Assembly: GCF_900096915.1 (NCBI RefSeq)
Contig: NZ_FMYK01000006.1
Span: forward strand, 1-64,000
Direction: 5' to 3'
Length of the DNA: 64,000 nucleotides
Source of the DNA: Acinetobacter marinus
Lineage (GTDB): Bacteria; Pseudomonadota; Gammaproteobacteria; Pseudomonadales; Moraxellaceae
Shown one piece after another: positions 43,928 to 53,142 of this stretch. The position numbers were made by a program, and so were the translations under genes. A model generated the notes under the pieces. That model ran no database searches. It had not been told where the DNA came from and saw nothing but the letters and a program-made list of their open reading frames with translations. Position 1 is the first letter of the stretch; every line of letters starts with the position of its first letter.

Positions 43928-45757
43928 ATGACCCAAGTCAACGCACCAGAATTCGTTCGTCACCCTAAGCTCATTGCTTGGGTTGAGGAAATTGCTAAAT
44001 TAACCAAACCTGCAAAAATCGAATGGTGTGACGGTAGTGAAGAAGAATATCAACGTCTTATCGACTTGATGATCACTAACGGCACCATGCAAAAATTGAA
44101 CCCAGAAAAACACCCTGGTTCATATTTGGCAAATTCTGATCCGTCTGACGTGGCTCGTGTTGAAGATCGTACCTTTATCTGTACTGAAAATGAAGAAGAT
44201 GCTGGCGCAACCAACAACTGGGAAGCGCCTGCGGTAATGCGTGAAAAGTTAAATGGTCTCTTTGATGGCGCAATGAAAGGTCGTACCATGTACGTGGTGC
44301 CTTTCTCTATGGGTCCATTAGGTAGCCACATTGCACACATTGGTATCGAGTTGACTGACTCTCCATATGTTGTGATCAGTATGCGTAAAATGGCACGTAT
44401 GGGCAAAGCAGTCTATGACGTACTCGGTACAGACGGCGAATATGTGCCTTGCGTACACACTGTTGCTGCACCACTTGCAGAAGGTCAAAAAGACGTAGCT
44501 TGGCCATGTAACAATGAAAAATACATCGTACATTATCCACAAACTCGTGAAATCTGGTCTTATGGTTCAGGTTACGGCGGTAATGCATTGCTCGGTAAAA
44601 AATGCTTGGCACTTCGTATTGCCTCTGCAATGGGTCGTGAGCAAGGCTGGTTAGCTGAGCACATGTTGATTCTTGGTGTGACTAACCCGCAAGGTGAAAA
44701 ACACTACATCGCTGCGGCATTCCCATCTGCTTGTGGTAAAACCAACTTTGCAATGTTGATTCCACCAGCAGGTTATGAAGGCTGGAAAATCGAAACTGTT
44801 GGTGACGATATTGCTTGGATCAAACCAGGTGAAGATGGTCGTCTGTATGCGATCAACCCAGAAGCAGGTTTCTTCGGTGTGGCACCAGGTACAAACACCA
44901 AAACCAACCCGAACTGTATGGCAACTTTGAACAAAGACGTGATCTATACCAACGTCGCTGTGACTGCTGACGGTGAAATCTGGTGGGAAGGTCTAAGCAA
45001 AGAAGCGCCTGCAAACCTCACCAACTGGAAAGGTCAACCACACGTTGCTGGTGAAAAAGCAGCGCATCCAAATGCTCGCTTCACCGTATCGGCTGGTCAA
45101 TGCCCTTCGATTGATGCGGATTGGGAAAATCCAGCAGGTGTACCGATTTCTGCGTTCATCTTCGGTGGTCGTCGTGCAGACACAGTACCTCTAGTTTCTG
45201 AAGCATTTGACTGGGTGGATGGTGTTTATAAAGCAGCAACCATGGGTTCTGAAACCACTGCTGCCGCTGTTGGTCAACAAGGTATTGTGCGTCGTGACCC
45301 ATTTGCGATGTTGCCATTCGCAGGCTACAACATGGCGGACTACTTCTCGCATTGGTTAGAGCTTGGTCAACAAGTTGGTGCCAAAGCTGAAGCTGCTGGT
45401 AATAAATTGCCAAAAATTTTCAATGTCAACTGGTTCCGCCGTGATGCAGAAGGCAACTTCGTATGGCCTGGTTTTGGTCAAAACATGCGTGTGCTTGAGT
45501 GGATCATTGATCGCTGTGAAGGTCGTGCTGATGCAGTGAATACACCGATTGGTCTAGTTCCGACTTATGAACAACTGAACTGGACAGGTATTGACTTCAC
45601 GAAAGATCAGTTTGAAACAGTAACTAAGCAAGACAAAGATCAATGGATCAAAGAACTTGAAAGCCACACTGAGCTATTTACTAAACTCGGTGCTCGCCTT
45701 CCACAAGCACTGAAAGATCGCCAATCTCAACTTTTAGATGCAGTGAAATCTGCTTAA
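43928..45757 (+). CDS. pckG: Phosphoenolpyruvate carboxykinase, GTP-dependent
   Basis: Converts oxaloacetate and GTP to phosphoenolpyruvate in gluconeogenesis. At 609 residues with FPSACGKTNFAML (catalytic Cys and P-loop) it is the GTP type rather than the ATP type of E. coli. FSMGPLGSHIAHIGIELTDSPYV and the W-F-x-KD-G-like WFRRDAEGNF fit the family. Single gene with a strong terminator, oriented opposite to the lipid kinase gene. Confidence 0.97.
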   Translation: MTQVNAPEFVRHPKLIAWVEEIAKLTKPAKIEWCDGSEEEYQRLIDLMITNGTMQKLNPEKHPGSYLANSDPSDVARVEDRTFICTENEEDAGATNNWEAPAVMREKLNGLFDGAMKGRTMYVVPFSMGPLGSHIAHIGIELTDSPYVVISMRKMARMGKAVYDVLGTDGEYVPCVHTVAAPLAEGQKDVAWPCNNEKYIVHYPQTREIWSYGSGYGGNALLGKKCLALRIASAMGREQGWLAEHMLILGVTNPQGEKHYIAAAFPSACGKTNFAMLIPPAGYEGWKIETVGDDIAWIKPGEDGRLYAINPEAGFFGVAPGTNTKTNPNCMATLNKDVIYTNVAVTADGEIWWEGLSKEAPANLTNWKGQPHVAGEKAAHPNARFTVSAGQCPSIDADWENPAGVPISAFIFGGRRADTVPLVSEAFDWVDGVYKAATMGSETTAAAVGQQGIVRRDPFAMLPFAGYNMADYFSHWLELGQQVGAKAEAAGNKLPKIFNVNWFRRDAEGNFVWPGFGQNMRVLEWIIDRCEGRADAVNTPIGLVPTYEQLNWTGIDFTKDQFETVTKQDKDQWIKELESHTELFTKLGARLPQALKDRQSQLLDAVKSA

Positions 45758-45774
45758 TCAGTCACACTATTGAT

Positions 45775-45802
45775 AAAAAAGACGCTTCGGCGTCTTTTTT
45801 TT
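45775..45802 (+). terminator. Intrinsic terminator of pckG
   Basis: AAAAGACGC / GCGTCTTTT with a stable TTCG loop and a run of T, 18 bases past the pckG stop. Confidence 0.93.
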
Positions 45803-45859
45803 GTAAGTAAATTTTACAAAATGTCTGTCGCATGTATTGATACAGCTTTTAAGTTTAAC

Positions 45860-45878
45860 GATAATAATAAATTTTTTC
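45860..45878 (+). promoter_or_regulatory. Candidate Fur box upstream of the FhuE-like receptor
   Basis: GATAATAATAAATTTTTTC matches 14 of 19 positions of the classical Fur consensus and lies 22 bases before the start codon, consistent with iron repression. Confidence 0.6.
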
Positions 45879-45900
45879 ATTTACATATACGGATAGTGTT

Positions 45901-48033
45901 ATGATGCTTCACACTCCTTTTCATCGCTCTGCATTATTTGTGGCGATTTCTTCCCTGAGCGCACTCAGTTCGACAGTAGTCTTTGCAGAGGACGAGGTAC
46001 AGCAACTTCCTGTGATCCAAGTCACTGCAACTAAAGACACCAGTTCTGAACAGACCAAGTCGTATATTGTTGAAGATAGCAACAGTGCGATGAAGTTAAA
46101 TATTTCAGCAAAAGAAACGCCACAAACCATTAATGTGGTTACGCGTCAGCAAATTGAAGATTTTGGATTAAACTCTACCCGAGCAGTACTGCAAAATACA
46201 CCTGGGGTGACGGTGACTGCACAAGAAACCGATCGAACTACCTACATGGCACGTGGATTTGAAATATCAAATACCCTGATTGATGGATTGGGTTTTCCAA
46301 AAAGTGGTTACAATTACAACAATACCAACCCTGACACATATTTTTATGATCGTGTCGAAGTCGTTAAAGGCGCCGATGCGCTCACCAATTCTTTTGGTGA
46401 TCCAAGTGCAACCATTAACTATATTCGCAAACGCCCTACCAAAGAATTCCAAGCCAATGGCGGCATCTCTTATGGTTCATGGGACACTGTACGTTACGAA
46501 GCCGATGCTTCTGGCGCCATCAGCGATCATGTTCGTGCTCGGGTCATGGGTTATGAACAAACAGGTGACTCCTACCTAGACCACTATAGTTCTGAAAAAA
46601 ATGGCTTTGCGGGCATTATCGAAGCAGATTTAACCGACAGCACATTACTTACCGTTGGTTATAGTGAAATGCAAACCAAACCCAATGCGAATAACTGGGG
46701 CGCATTACCCCTACTCAGTGCAACAGGCGATCAACTGAGTTACGACCAAGATTATAATCCAAACCCAGATTGGGCATTTTGGGACAATAATATTCAAAAT
46801 GCCTTTATTGAACTCAAACAAGAACTTGGTGAAAATTGGACCGCCAAACTCACCTATGACTACACCAAAACCGAATATCAAAGTAAATTACTCTATTACT
46901 ACGGCTACCCAACAGCAGACGGTGCAGGTGTTTCTTTAACGGCATGGGGCGGTGAGCAAAATCAAGAAGATCATTTTGCAGATTTAAACTTGCAAGGTAA
47001 ATACAATCTCTTTAATCGCCAACATGAAGCAACTATTGGTTACAACTATGCCAAAAGTAATCAGTTTGATATCGAGCAATCAGGCACGATCTTAGACAGC
47101 AATGTGGTCGGTGGATTAACGACCAATTGGGCAAGCTGGACACCGACAAATATTAGCTGGTCGGATTTCACCGAAGCATCAAACTATGATCAAACCATAC
47201 ATTCATTTTATGCGGCAACACGCTTACATCTGACTGATGATTTGCGTTTGATCCTTGGTGGGAACTATGTTGATGCCAGTAGCGATGGCAGTTCATACGG
47301 TAGCTCGGTGGCTTATGATGAACAAGAATTTTCACCCTATACAGGAATTACCTATAACTTCACCCCAGAATATACTGGTTATATGAGTTATACCTCGATT
47401 TTCCGCCCTCAAACAGGTGTAGACACCAATGGTGATGCACTCAAACCAATTGATGGTGAAAGCTATGAAATTGGTGTAAAAAGTGCTTGGCTAGATAATC
47501 GTTTAACGGGAACGCTTGGTGTGTTTAGAACGGAGCAAAGTAACTATCCACTACGCTCATCTGATGGTAATCCTTTATCTCGCCGAGTAGATGTCAGTGA
47601 TCTACGCTCGCAAGGTGTAGAAGTTGGCTTGGCAGGCAAACTCACAGACAATTTAGATATTTCTTTTGGCTATACACAGTTTAGCTTGACCGATCTTGTC
47701 AATGGTGGACATGCACGTACTTATAATCCAAGTCAAACCATTAATCTCTTGGCGACTTACCAATTCCCAATGCTCCCGCAACTGAAAGTTGGTGCGGGTG
47801 TGAGATGGCAAGACAAAATTTATCTGTACGACGCCACTGTTGATGCGACAATTCGCCAAGATGCCTATGCTTTATTGGATCTAATGGCAAGTTATGAAGT
47901 GAATAAGCATCTTACCATTCAAGCCAATGGTAAAAATCTCACCGATGAAAAATATCTTAATAGTTTCCCTGATGGTCAGGCATTCTATGGCGAACCTGCC
48001 AACTATACCGTAGCGTTGAAATTTAAATACTGA
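45901..48033 (+). CDS. TonB-dependent siderophore receptor, FhuE/FpvA-like
   Basis: A 710-residue outer-membrane receptor: signal peptide (cleavage near residue 29), TonB box QLPVIQVTAT, plug domain with ETPQTINVVTRQQIEDFG and RVEVVKGADALTNSFGDPSATINYIRKRP, and a barrel ending in LKFKY. The plug resembles FhuE and other hydroxamate-siderophore receptors. It stands alone, with no siderophore biosynthesis genes next to it. ATG 45901 or 45904. A Fur-like box lies directly upstream and a hairpin follows the gene. Confidence 0.9.
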   Translation: MMLHTPFHRSALFVAISSLSALSSTVVFAEDEVQQLPVIQVTATKDTSSEQTKSYIVEDSNSAMKLNISAKETPQTINVVTRQQIEDFGLNSTRAVLQNTPGVTVTAQETDRTTYMARGFEISNTLIDGLGFPKSGYNYNNTNPDTYFYDRVEVVKGADALTNSFGDPSATINYIRKRPTKEFQANGGISYGSWDTVRYEADASGAISDHVRARVMGYEQTGDSYLDHYSSEKNGFAGIIEADLTDSTLLTVGYSEMQTKPNANNWGALPLLSATGDQLSYDQDYNPNPDWAFWDNNIQNAFIELKQELGENWTAKLTYDYTKTEYQSKLLYYYGYPTADGAGVSLTAWGGEQNQEDHFADLNLQGKYNLFNRQHEATIGYNYAKSNQFDIEQSGTILDSNVVGGLTTNWASWTPTNISWSDFTEASNYDQTIHSFYAATRLHLTDDLRLILGGNYVDASSDGSSYGSSVAYDEQEFSPYTGITYNFTPEYTGYMSYTSIFRPQTGVDTNGDALKPIDGESYEIGVKSAWLDNRLTGTLGVFRTEQSNYPLRSSDGNPLSRRVDVSDLRSQGVEVGLAGKLTDNLDISFGYTQFSLTDLVNGGHARTYNPSQTINLLATYQFPMLPQLKVGAGVRWQDKIYLYDATVDATIRQDAYALLDLMASYEVNKHLTIQANGKNLTDEKYLNSFPDGQAFYGEPANYTVALKFKY

Positions 48034-48069
48034 TTCTTTGAATGAGATAGATTTCAGCACTTAAACCAA

Positions 48070-48098
48070 AAGAAAGGAGCAACATATGCTCCTTTCTT
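48070..48098. terminator. Probable bidirectional terminator between receptor and APE genes
   Basis: AAGAAAGGAGC / GCTCCTTTCTT, 11 perfect pairs around a seven-base loop, 37 bases past the receptor stop and 47 past the last minus-strand gene. The trailing T runs are interrupted, so efficiency is uncertain. Confidence 0.65.
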
Positions 48099-48144
48099 GC
48101 TTTGTTAACCCACCCACTTTTGGGTGATACCAACAATATATGAC

Positions 48145-48588
48145 TTAGAATTTCACCAAATCGCCTTTCAACGTCACGCCAGCGATCACACCACCTTTGT
48201 GACATTCATATTTGCTGGTGTCTTTATATTCATTACGCTTATAAAAACTGACAATATTAGTTACTGCATTGGCGCCACGTGCTTTGGCGGACTCATGAAA
48301 CTGAATAATCGCAGAACGTACAGCCCAATCACATGCCTTCTCAGCTGACTTGCCAAAACCATTGGTTTTTTTATTACTGATCAAACCTTTGCTGACAATC
48401 GCTCCACCTGATTTGGTGCCAGCCAAATAAAACTTGACCGAGCCATCAATCGCCCCATCTGCAACTGCACTTTGTACCGCTTGATTAAAATCAAGATAAT
48501 GTGCATCATCTTTTGCCTGTGCCAAACCTGCCACTGCCAACATTGCCCCAGCAATCATGATTTGTTTGAACTTGATTTGTTTCAACAT
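48145..48588 (-). CDS. Small secreted protein, family often mislabelled excinuclease
   Basis: A 147-residue protein with a signal peptide (MLKQIKFKQIM then a hydrophobic run, cleavage near residue 25, AQA). The mature domain has KTNGFGKSAEKACDWAVRSAIIQF, RGANAVTNIVSFYKRNEY and YECHKGGVIAGVTLKG; this pattern belongs to a small periplasmic family that databases often mislabel as an excinuclease subunit. The two Cys (in ACDW and YECH) could form a disulfide. AGAGGA precedes the ATG. It lies 34 bases after the last APE ketosynthase on the same strand and could be the last gene of that operon. Role unknown. Confidence 0.72.
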   Translation of the reverse strand: MLKQIKFKQIMIAGAMLAVAGLAQAKDDAHYLDFNQAVQSAVADGAIDGSVKFYLAGTKSGGAIVSKGLISNKKTNGFGKSAEKACDWAVRSAIIQFHESAKARGANAVTNIVSFYKRNEYKDTSKYECHKGGVIAGVTLKGDLVKF

Positions 48589-48622
48589 CGTATTATTCCT
48601 CTTTCTGTGCTTTTTAAAAAAA

Positions 48623-49843
48623 CTATAATTGTTTAAAGATCAGTGACGTATTAATGCCACCAAAGGCAAAGTTATTACTCATGATGGTATCTGTATTGAT
48701 CTCACGAGCTTGCCCTTTAATATAATCTAAATCACCACAGCGTGCATCAATGTTCTCTAGATTAATGGTCGGGGCAAACTGCTGACGATTGAGCATATCA
48801 ATACTCAGCCATGCTTCGATCGCACCGCACGCCCCTAAAGTATGTCCGAAATAACTTTTCAATGAGCTGATTGGTTTTTTACCAAGGACTCGAGCTGTGG
48901 CTTGACTCTCAGCAATATCGCCCTGCTCCGTGGACGTACCATGTGCATTAACATAGCCAATCTGCTCAGGAGAAATATCGGCATCATTTAGTGCCAACTC
49001 CATACAACGCCCCATTTGTTCATGGTCAGGTTGGGTGACGTGCTTGCCATCAGTATTGCTACCATAACCTAGCACTTCGGCATAAATATGTGCGCCACGT
49101 GCTTTGGCATGCTCAAATTCTTCCAAAATTAGACATGCAGCACCCTCACCGATCACCAAGCCATCACGATCTTGGTCAAATGGTCGAGGCGTATTTTCAG
49201 GCTGATCATTTTGACAACTGGTGGCAAATAACACATCAAATACCGCCGCACTCGCCACGCTCAGCTCTTCTGCACCACCTGCAAGCATCACGCTTTGCTT
49301 GCCATATTTGATCGCTTCAAAAGCCTGACCAATCGCCATTGAGCCTGAAGTACAGGCACTTGGCGTCGGTAGCGTTAAACCTTTTAAGCCAAAATGCACA
49401 CTGATATTGACCGCACTGGTATGTGCCATCATCCGAATATAAGTGGTTGCATTGATTTTTCGCCCATTTTGATTGAGCAAAAGATCACCAAGCTCTGTGA
49501 CCGCAGCCACGCTACCCGAGGATGAACCAAACGCCACCCCTGTCTGACCTGATTGAATCACTTCGCTACCATGTAGCCCTGCATCATGTAAAGCATTTTC
49601 CGCACTAATTACAGACATTAACGCCACACGCCCCATACCACGTGTGGTCTTTCGGGTAAAATGTGCAGGCATGGTAAAGTCCAATACAGGTGCCGCCAAA
49701 CGTGTCCGCACATCTTGATAAGGTTCCCAGTCGGGCATATAACGCACCGCATTCTGCCCTTTGGCGATCGCATCTCGAATTTGTTCGATGCTTTCACCTA
49801 ATGCCGTAATGCCCGCCATTCCCGTAATCACCACTCGACGCAT
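48623..49843 (-). CDS. 3-oxoacyl-ACP synthase (FabF type), ApeR-like
   Basis: A 406-residue ketosynthase with the active Cys in TPSACTSGSMA (C164), HGTSTEQGD and FGHTLGACGAIEA as the two active histidines; the Cys-His-His triad is intact. In aryl polyene clusters the last of the ketosynthase-reductase block is called ApeR, and its position fits here. It condenses malonyl-ACP with the growing arylpolyenoyl chain or supplies a fatty acyl part. Its ATG overlaps the reductase stop by one base (TAATG). Confidence 0.85.
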   Translation of the reverse strand: MRRVVITGMAGITALGESIEQIRDAIAKGQNAVRYMPDWEPYQDVRTRLAAPVLDFTMPAHFTRKTTRGMGRVALMSVISAENALHDAGLHGSEVIQSGQTGVAFGSSSGSVAAVTELGDLLLNQNGRKINATTYIRMMAHTSAVNISVHFGLKGLTLPTPSACTSGSMAIGQAFEAIKYGKQSVMLAGGAEELSVASAAVFDVLFATSCQNDQPENTPRPFDQDRDGLVIGEGAACLILEEFEHAKARGAHIYAEVLGYGSNTDGKHVTQPDHEQMGRCMELALNDADISPEQIGYVNAHGTSTEQGDIAESQATARVLGKKPISSLKSYFGHTLGACGAIEAWLSIDMLNRQQFAPTINLENIDARCGDLDYIKGQAREINTDTIMSNNFAFGGINTSLIFKQL

Positions 49844-50640
49844 TAGATCAATCCTCCATTGACTGAAATCACTTGTCTAGTGATATAGGATGCTTCATCA
49901 GAACATAAAAATTTTACTGTTGCAGCGACTTCTTCGACTTGCCCCAAGCGTTGCATTGGAATCATGTTTAAGGCATGTTCTTTGACTTCATCGGTGACCA
50001 TTTCGGTATCGATCAGACCTGGTGCCACACAATTGACGGTGATTTTTCGTTTGGCAAGCTCGAGTGCCATTGCCTTGGTCGCACCAATCAAACCTGCTTT
50101 GGCAGCACTATAGTTGACTTGTCCACGATTGCCCATCACGCCTGACACCGATGACAAGGTCACGATACGACCGCCCTGTTTTAATCGAATCATTGGCATG
50201 ATCAGTGGTTTTAACACATTATAAAAACCATGCAAACTGGTATCGATCACTTGATCCCAATCCTCATCAGACAATGCAGGGAAAGCGCCATCACGTGTCA
50301 GCCCAGCATTGAGCACCACACCGTAAAATGCCCCATGTTGCGCCATATCTTGCGTGAGAATGCGTTCAATTTCAGTACGGTCATTGACATCGAACTGTAG
50401 ACAATGGCTTTCTCGACCTAAAGCCTGAATGTCTTGTGCAACCGCTTCTGCCTCAGCCATGCGTGAACGTGCATGAATGGTAATGTCAAAGCCCGCCTGT
50501 GCCAGTTGCAATGCAATCGCCTTGCCGATGCCACGACTCGAACCTGTCACTAAGATTCGTCTTGCTTGCTTATTTTCAACTTGCTTATTTTCAACTTGCT
50601 TATTTTCAACTTGCTGATTTTCAGGATGATTAAGTAGCAT
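49843..50640 (-). CDS. 3-oxoacyl-ACP reductase (FabG type), ApeQ-like
   Basis: An NADPH-dependent short-chain dehydrogenase reducing the beta-keto group of the chain. GSSRGIGKAI is the nucleotide motif, the catalytic Ser is in SSVSG, and Tyr and Lys are in NYSAAK. ATG at 50640 has an AGGAG site seven bases before it, so an in-frame ATG at 50673 is rejected. The first 30 residues are an extension encoded by 15-bp repeats (QVENK three times). The start overlaps the preceding dehydratase gene by 11 bases, the end overlaps the next ketosynthase start by one; the block is tightly coupled. Confidence 0.87.
   Translation of the reverse strand: MLLNHPENQQVENKQVENKQVENKQARRILVTGSSRGIGKAIALQLAQAGFDITIHARSRMAEAEAVAQDIQALGRESHCLQFDVNDRTEIERILTQDMAQHGAFYGVVLNAGLTRDGAFPALSDEDWDQVIDTSLHGFYNVLKPLIMPMIRLKQGGRIVTLSSVSGVMGNRGQVNYSAAKAGLIGATKAMALELAKRKITVNCVAPGLIDTEMVTDEVKEHALNMIPMQRLGQVEEVAATVKFLCSDEASYITRQVISVNGGLI
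50565..50624 (-). repeat. 15-bp tandem repeat, four copies, in the ApeQ-like gene
   Basis: CTTGCTTATTTTCAA is present three times exactly (50565-50579, 50580-50594, 50595-50609), followed by CTTGCTGATTTTCAG. On the minus strand it encodes the pentapeptide unit QVENK before the nucleotide-binding motif. Confidence 0.93.
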
Positions 50641-51070
50641 GTTGAAACTCCTGCTTGGCATTTTCAGGTTCATAGACGCTGAGCGTGGCAGTGATGGTTT
50701 TTCCTAATGCGCTAATTTCACAGTCAAATACACCCAAGTTGTCTTGCATATAATTTTTTTTGGCTTTGATGACGATCTCAGAATTTAAGGGAAAATACGC
50801 AAAATCAAAGTTCATTTTTCGGCTGCCCAGCAAGAAGCCGATTTTCGGTGCTTGTTGATTTTTTTTGCCTTGCACGCCTGCATACAGACTCACCGTTTGC
50901 GCCATCAGTTCGATGCTTGCCCATGTCGGCAAACCCTGTGTATTACTAAACATCAATGCTGGCGTCACTGTGACTTTAGCAATGGCGAAGTCCTCACCTG
51001 CTTCGAGTAACTGATCGATCATCACCATCGGTGCTTGATGCGGTAAATAATCTGCGGCTTGCTCAAGCAT
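50630..51070 (-). CDS. Hot-dog fold dehydratase, ApeP-like
   Basis: A 146-residue protein of the hot-dog fold, with LPHQAPMVMIDQL (likely catalytic His11), LPTWASIELMAQTVSLYAG (Glu of the second half-site) and GFLLGSRKM; this resembles ApeP of aryl polyene clusters, which dehydrates beta-hydroxyacyl-ACP. The start at 51070 overlaps the ketosynthase stop (ATGCTTGA); a TTG 15 bases upstream is less likely. Located between two ketosynthases and the reductase, as in known clusters. Confidence 0.83.
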   Translation of the reverse strand: MLEQAADYLPHQAPMVMIDQLLEAGEDFAIAKVTVTPALMFSNTQGLPTWASIELMAQTVSLYAGVQGKKNQQAPKIGFLLGSRKMNFDFAYFPLNSEIVIKAKKNYMQDNLGVFDCEISALGKTITATLSVYEPENAKQEFQHAT

Positions 51071-52298
51071 GCGATCCCCTTGCAAAAATTAAACTGATAT
51101 TACTGCCACCAAAGGCAAAAGAATTACTCATCACCACATTGGCTTTGCTCAATGCGCTGTGTGGACGTACATAATTTAATGGACTTAAACTGCGATCGAT
51201 TTGCCCGCCATGATGCCACGGCAACCATGCACTTTCACTACGCAGCACTTGCTGACAAATATAGGCTTCAATCGCACCCGCCGCACCCAGACAATGTCCT
51301 GTTTTATGTTTGGTGCTGCTGACGGGCAAATCTTCACCGAAAATGGTATGAATCGCACGGGTTTCCATCGCATCATTTTGCGGGGTGGCGGTGCCGTGCA
51401 TATTTAAATAATCAATCTCTGCTGTCGATAGATTTGCTTGTTTCAATGCTTCACGCATTGCCTGTTCGGCACCTTTACCTTCTGGATGGGGCGCAGAAAT
51501 ATGCCACGCATCCATCGACTCACCACTGGCAAGCAGATTCACGGGTGCATGATCACGGCTCAGTACAAAGAGTGCCGCAGCCTCACCGATGTTAATCCCA
51601 TCTCGATCAGCACCACATGGCGTACAGATCGACGCAGACAAACTGTCTAAGCTATTAAAGCCATGTAAAGTCAGACCACAAAGCGTATCGACTCCACCGA
51701 CCAAGACCACATCCGCCAAGTCACTGTTTAATAATCGCTGTGCCGTAGCAAAGGCTTTGGCACTCGATGAACATGCCGTAGAGATCGAATAGGCAATGCC
51801 TTGCCAGCCCAAATACTGTTGCATTGCGACCGCAAGGCTTGCCATCGCTTGTTTTTGATGCTGTAAATAAGGCGACATATCGTTAGGCGCTGTGCGTTGA
51901 TGTTGTTCGAGCGCAAGTTGATTATCGGCGATGCCCGACGTCGATGTCCCCAATACGATTGCCAAACGGTGTGTAGGAATGCCCTTGGTCATTTGTTTGA
52001 GCTGTGCCTCAATCGGCTGTAATGCAGTCAAAGCAAATGCCAGATTGCGAGAGTGAAATGGATTTAATACTGGATCAGCAACTTCCCGCAAGACATAGGG
52101 ATAAGCCCCGACAAAGACGCAAGGTGATAACAGATCAGAGTGCTGTAAACTTTGCACATCACTGCACAATAGCTGTTGCAGGTTTTGAGTTGACACATCA
52201 CTTTTTGACATCAGTTGCGTCATGCCGTGATCCAGTGCAGATAAGGCGCTACTCAACTGAATGCCAACTGTTTGCATATTTTTGCTTTTGTTATTCAT
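51063..52298 (-). CDS. 3-oxoacyl-ACP synthase, ApeO-like
   Basis: A ketosynthase with STACSSSAKA (active Cys, about C176), MHGTATPQND and KHKTGHCLGAAGAIEA, so the catalytic residues are complete. In E. coli the ApeO ketosynthase pairs with a chain-length factor. The start is uncertain: ATG at 52298 is used here, ATG at 52310 or 52277 are possible, and TTG at 52355 is open in frame; no clear ribosome site was seen. The active Cys shows that this is not the chain-length factor, which must lie elsewhere. Confidence 0.82.
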   Translation of the reverse strand: MNNKSKNMQTVGIQLSSALSALDHGMTQLMSKSDVSTQNLQQLLCSDVQSLQHSDLLSPCVFVGAYPYVLREVADPVLNPFHSRNLAFALTALQPIEAQLKQMTKGIPTHRLAIVLGTSTSGIADNQLALEQHQRTAPNDMSPYLQHQKQAMASLAVAMQQYLGWQGIAYSISTACSSSAKAFATAQRLLNSDLADVVLVGGVDTLCGLTLHGFNSLDSLSASICTPCGADRDGINIGEAAALFVLSRDHAPVNLLASGESMDAWHISAPHPEGKGAEQAMREALKQANLSTAEIDYLNMHGTATPQNDAMETRAIHTIFGEDLPVSSTKHKTGHCLGAAGAIEAYICQQVLRSESAWLPWHHGGQIDRSLSPLNYVRPHSALSKANVVMSNSFAFGGSNISLIFARGSHA

Positions 52299-52405
52299 TC
52301 CATTCAACATATATGTACTACATTGTGATTTTAATAAAATTTCAATTGCAGTCAATCATAACAAAGAAATACTTCAACACCGATTGCAACTTCTACCCTT
52401 TAGAC

Positions 52406-53122
52406 CTAATCCGCTTGTAAAAAATCATCTTGAATCGGACTCAACAGCATTTTGTAAGGCACGTTCAAATTTTTCACCTCAATACTACCGTCTGCATTGT
52501 ACTGTGCTTGATAGACCTGTTGATTGTTCTGCAAAATTACCCGTGTAACGTGGTGCGCCATCTGCTTAGATTGGGCAGTATAGGGTGTGTTTTTTAACGT
52601 AGTTTTGAGTACGTCTTCGGACAGCGTCGCCCAGACCATATCTCGATAGAGATAATCAAAAGGAATGCGCTTCATCGCATCAATCGACTGCACCACATCG
52701 ACCTTTTTCCCATCATAATGTAACTCAAACAGCACTTGCCCCGTTACGGTCATACCGATGACTTGTTGATAGGTTTTCGGCTGATGCGATGCACCATTTT
52801 GCATGGTACTCGACACCAAATTACTCAGCAGCAAAAAGCTAATCGATTGTTCTTTCCAAAACAGCTCAACTTCATATTGTTGATTTTGACTTTTTTCAAG
52901 TGGTTGCACTGACGGATTCTGTTGTAATGTATGGCTTTGTTGAAGCTGAGCCATACTTGGCAAACCTTGGATGGTTTGCGCTTGTTGACATGCGATCAAA
53001 TTCAGCAGGACACCCGCAGTCAAGGCAAAACCCAAAGTTCGTGCACGGCATGCTTTTGGCGTCATTCGACTGACAATATTTTTGCAATGACAACGCAACA
53101 TCTGACCTTTTTCCGCTCCCAT
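52406..53122 (-). CDS. DUF3261 lipoprotein, ApeN-like
   Basis: A hydrophobic segment ends in LLNLIAC, a lipobox (about C45 from the ATG at 53122), so it is lipid-anchored. The mature part has QYEVELFWKEQSISFLLLSNLV and a beta-rich domain of the DUF3261 family, regular in aryl polyene clusters and thought to act with the LolA-like and MMPL proteins in moving the pigment. AGGAG lies nine bases before the ATG. Starts further downstream (Met8 or Met20) are possible. Confidence 0.75.
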   Translation of the reverse strand: MGAEKGQMLRCHCKNIVSRMTPKACRARTLGFALTAGVLLNLIACQQAQTIQGLPSMAQLQQSHTLQQNPSVQPLEKSQNQQYEVELFWKEQSISFLLLSNLVSSTMQNGASHQPKTYQQVIGMTVTGQVLFELHYDGKKVDVVQSIDAMKRIPFDYLYRDMVWATLSEDVLKTTLKNTPYTAQSKQMAHHVTRVILQNNQQVYQAQYNADGSIEVKNLNVPYKMLLSPIQDDFLQAD

Positions 53123-53142
53123 TCCCTAACACTCCTGCTCGA

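Noticed and set aside
48145..48588. Reading the small secreted protein as a real excinuclease subunit
   Set aside because: No ATPase motif, only 147 residues and a signal peptide; the name is a database error for this family.
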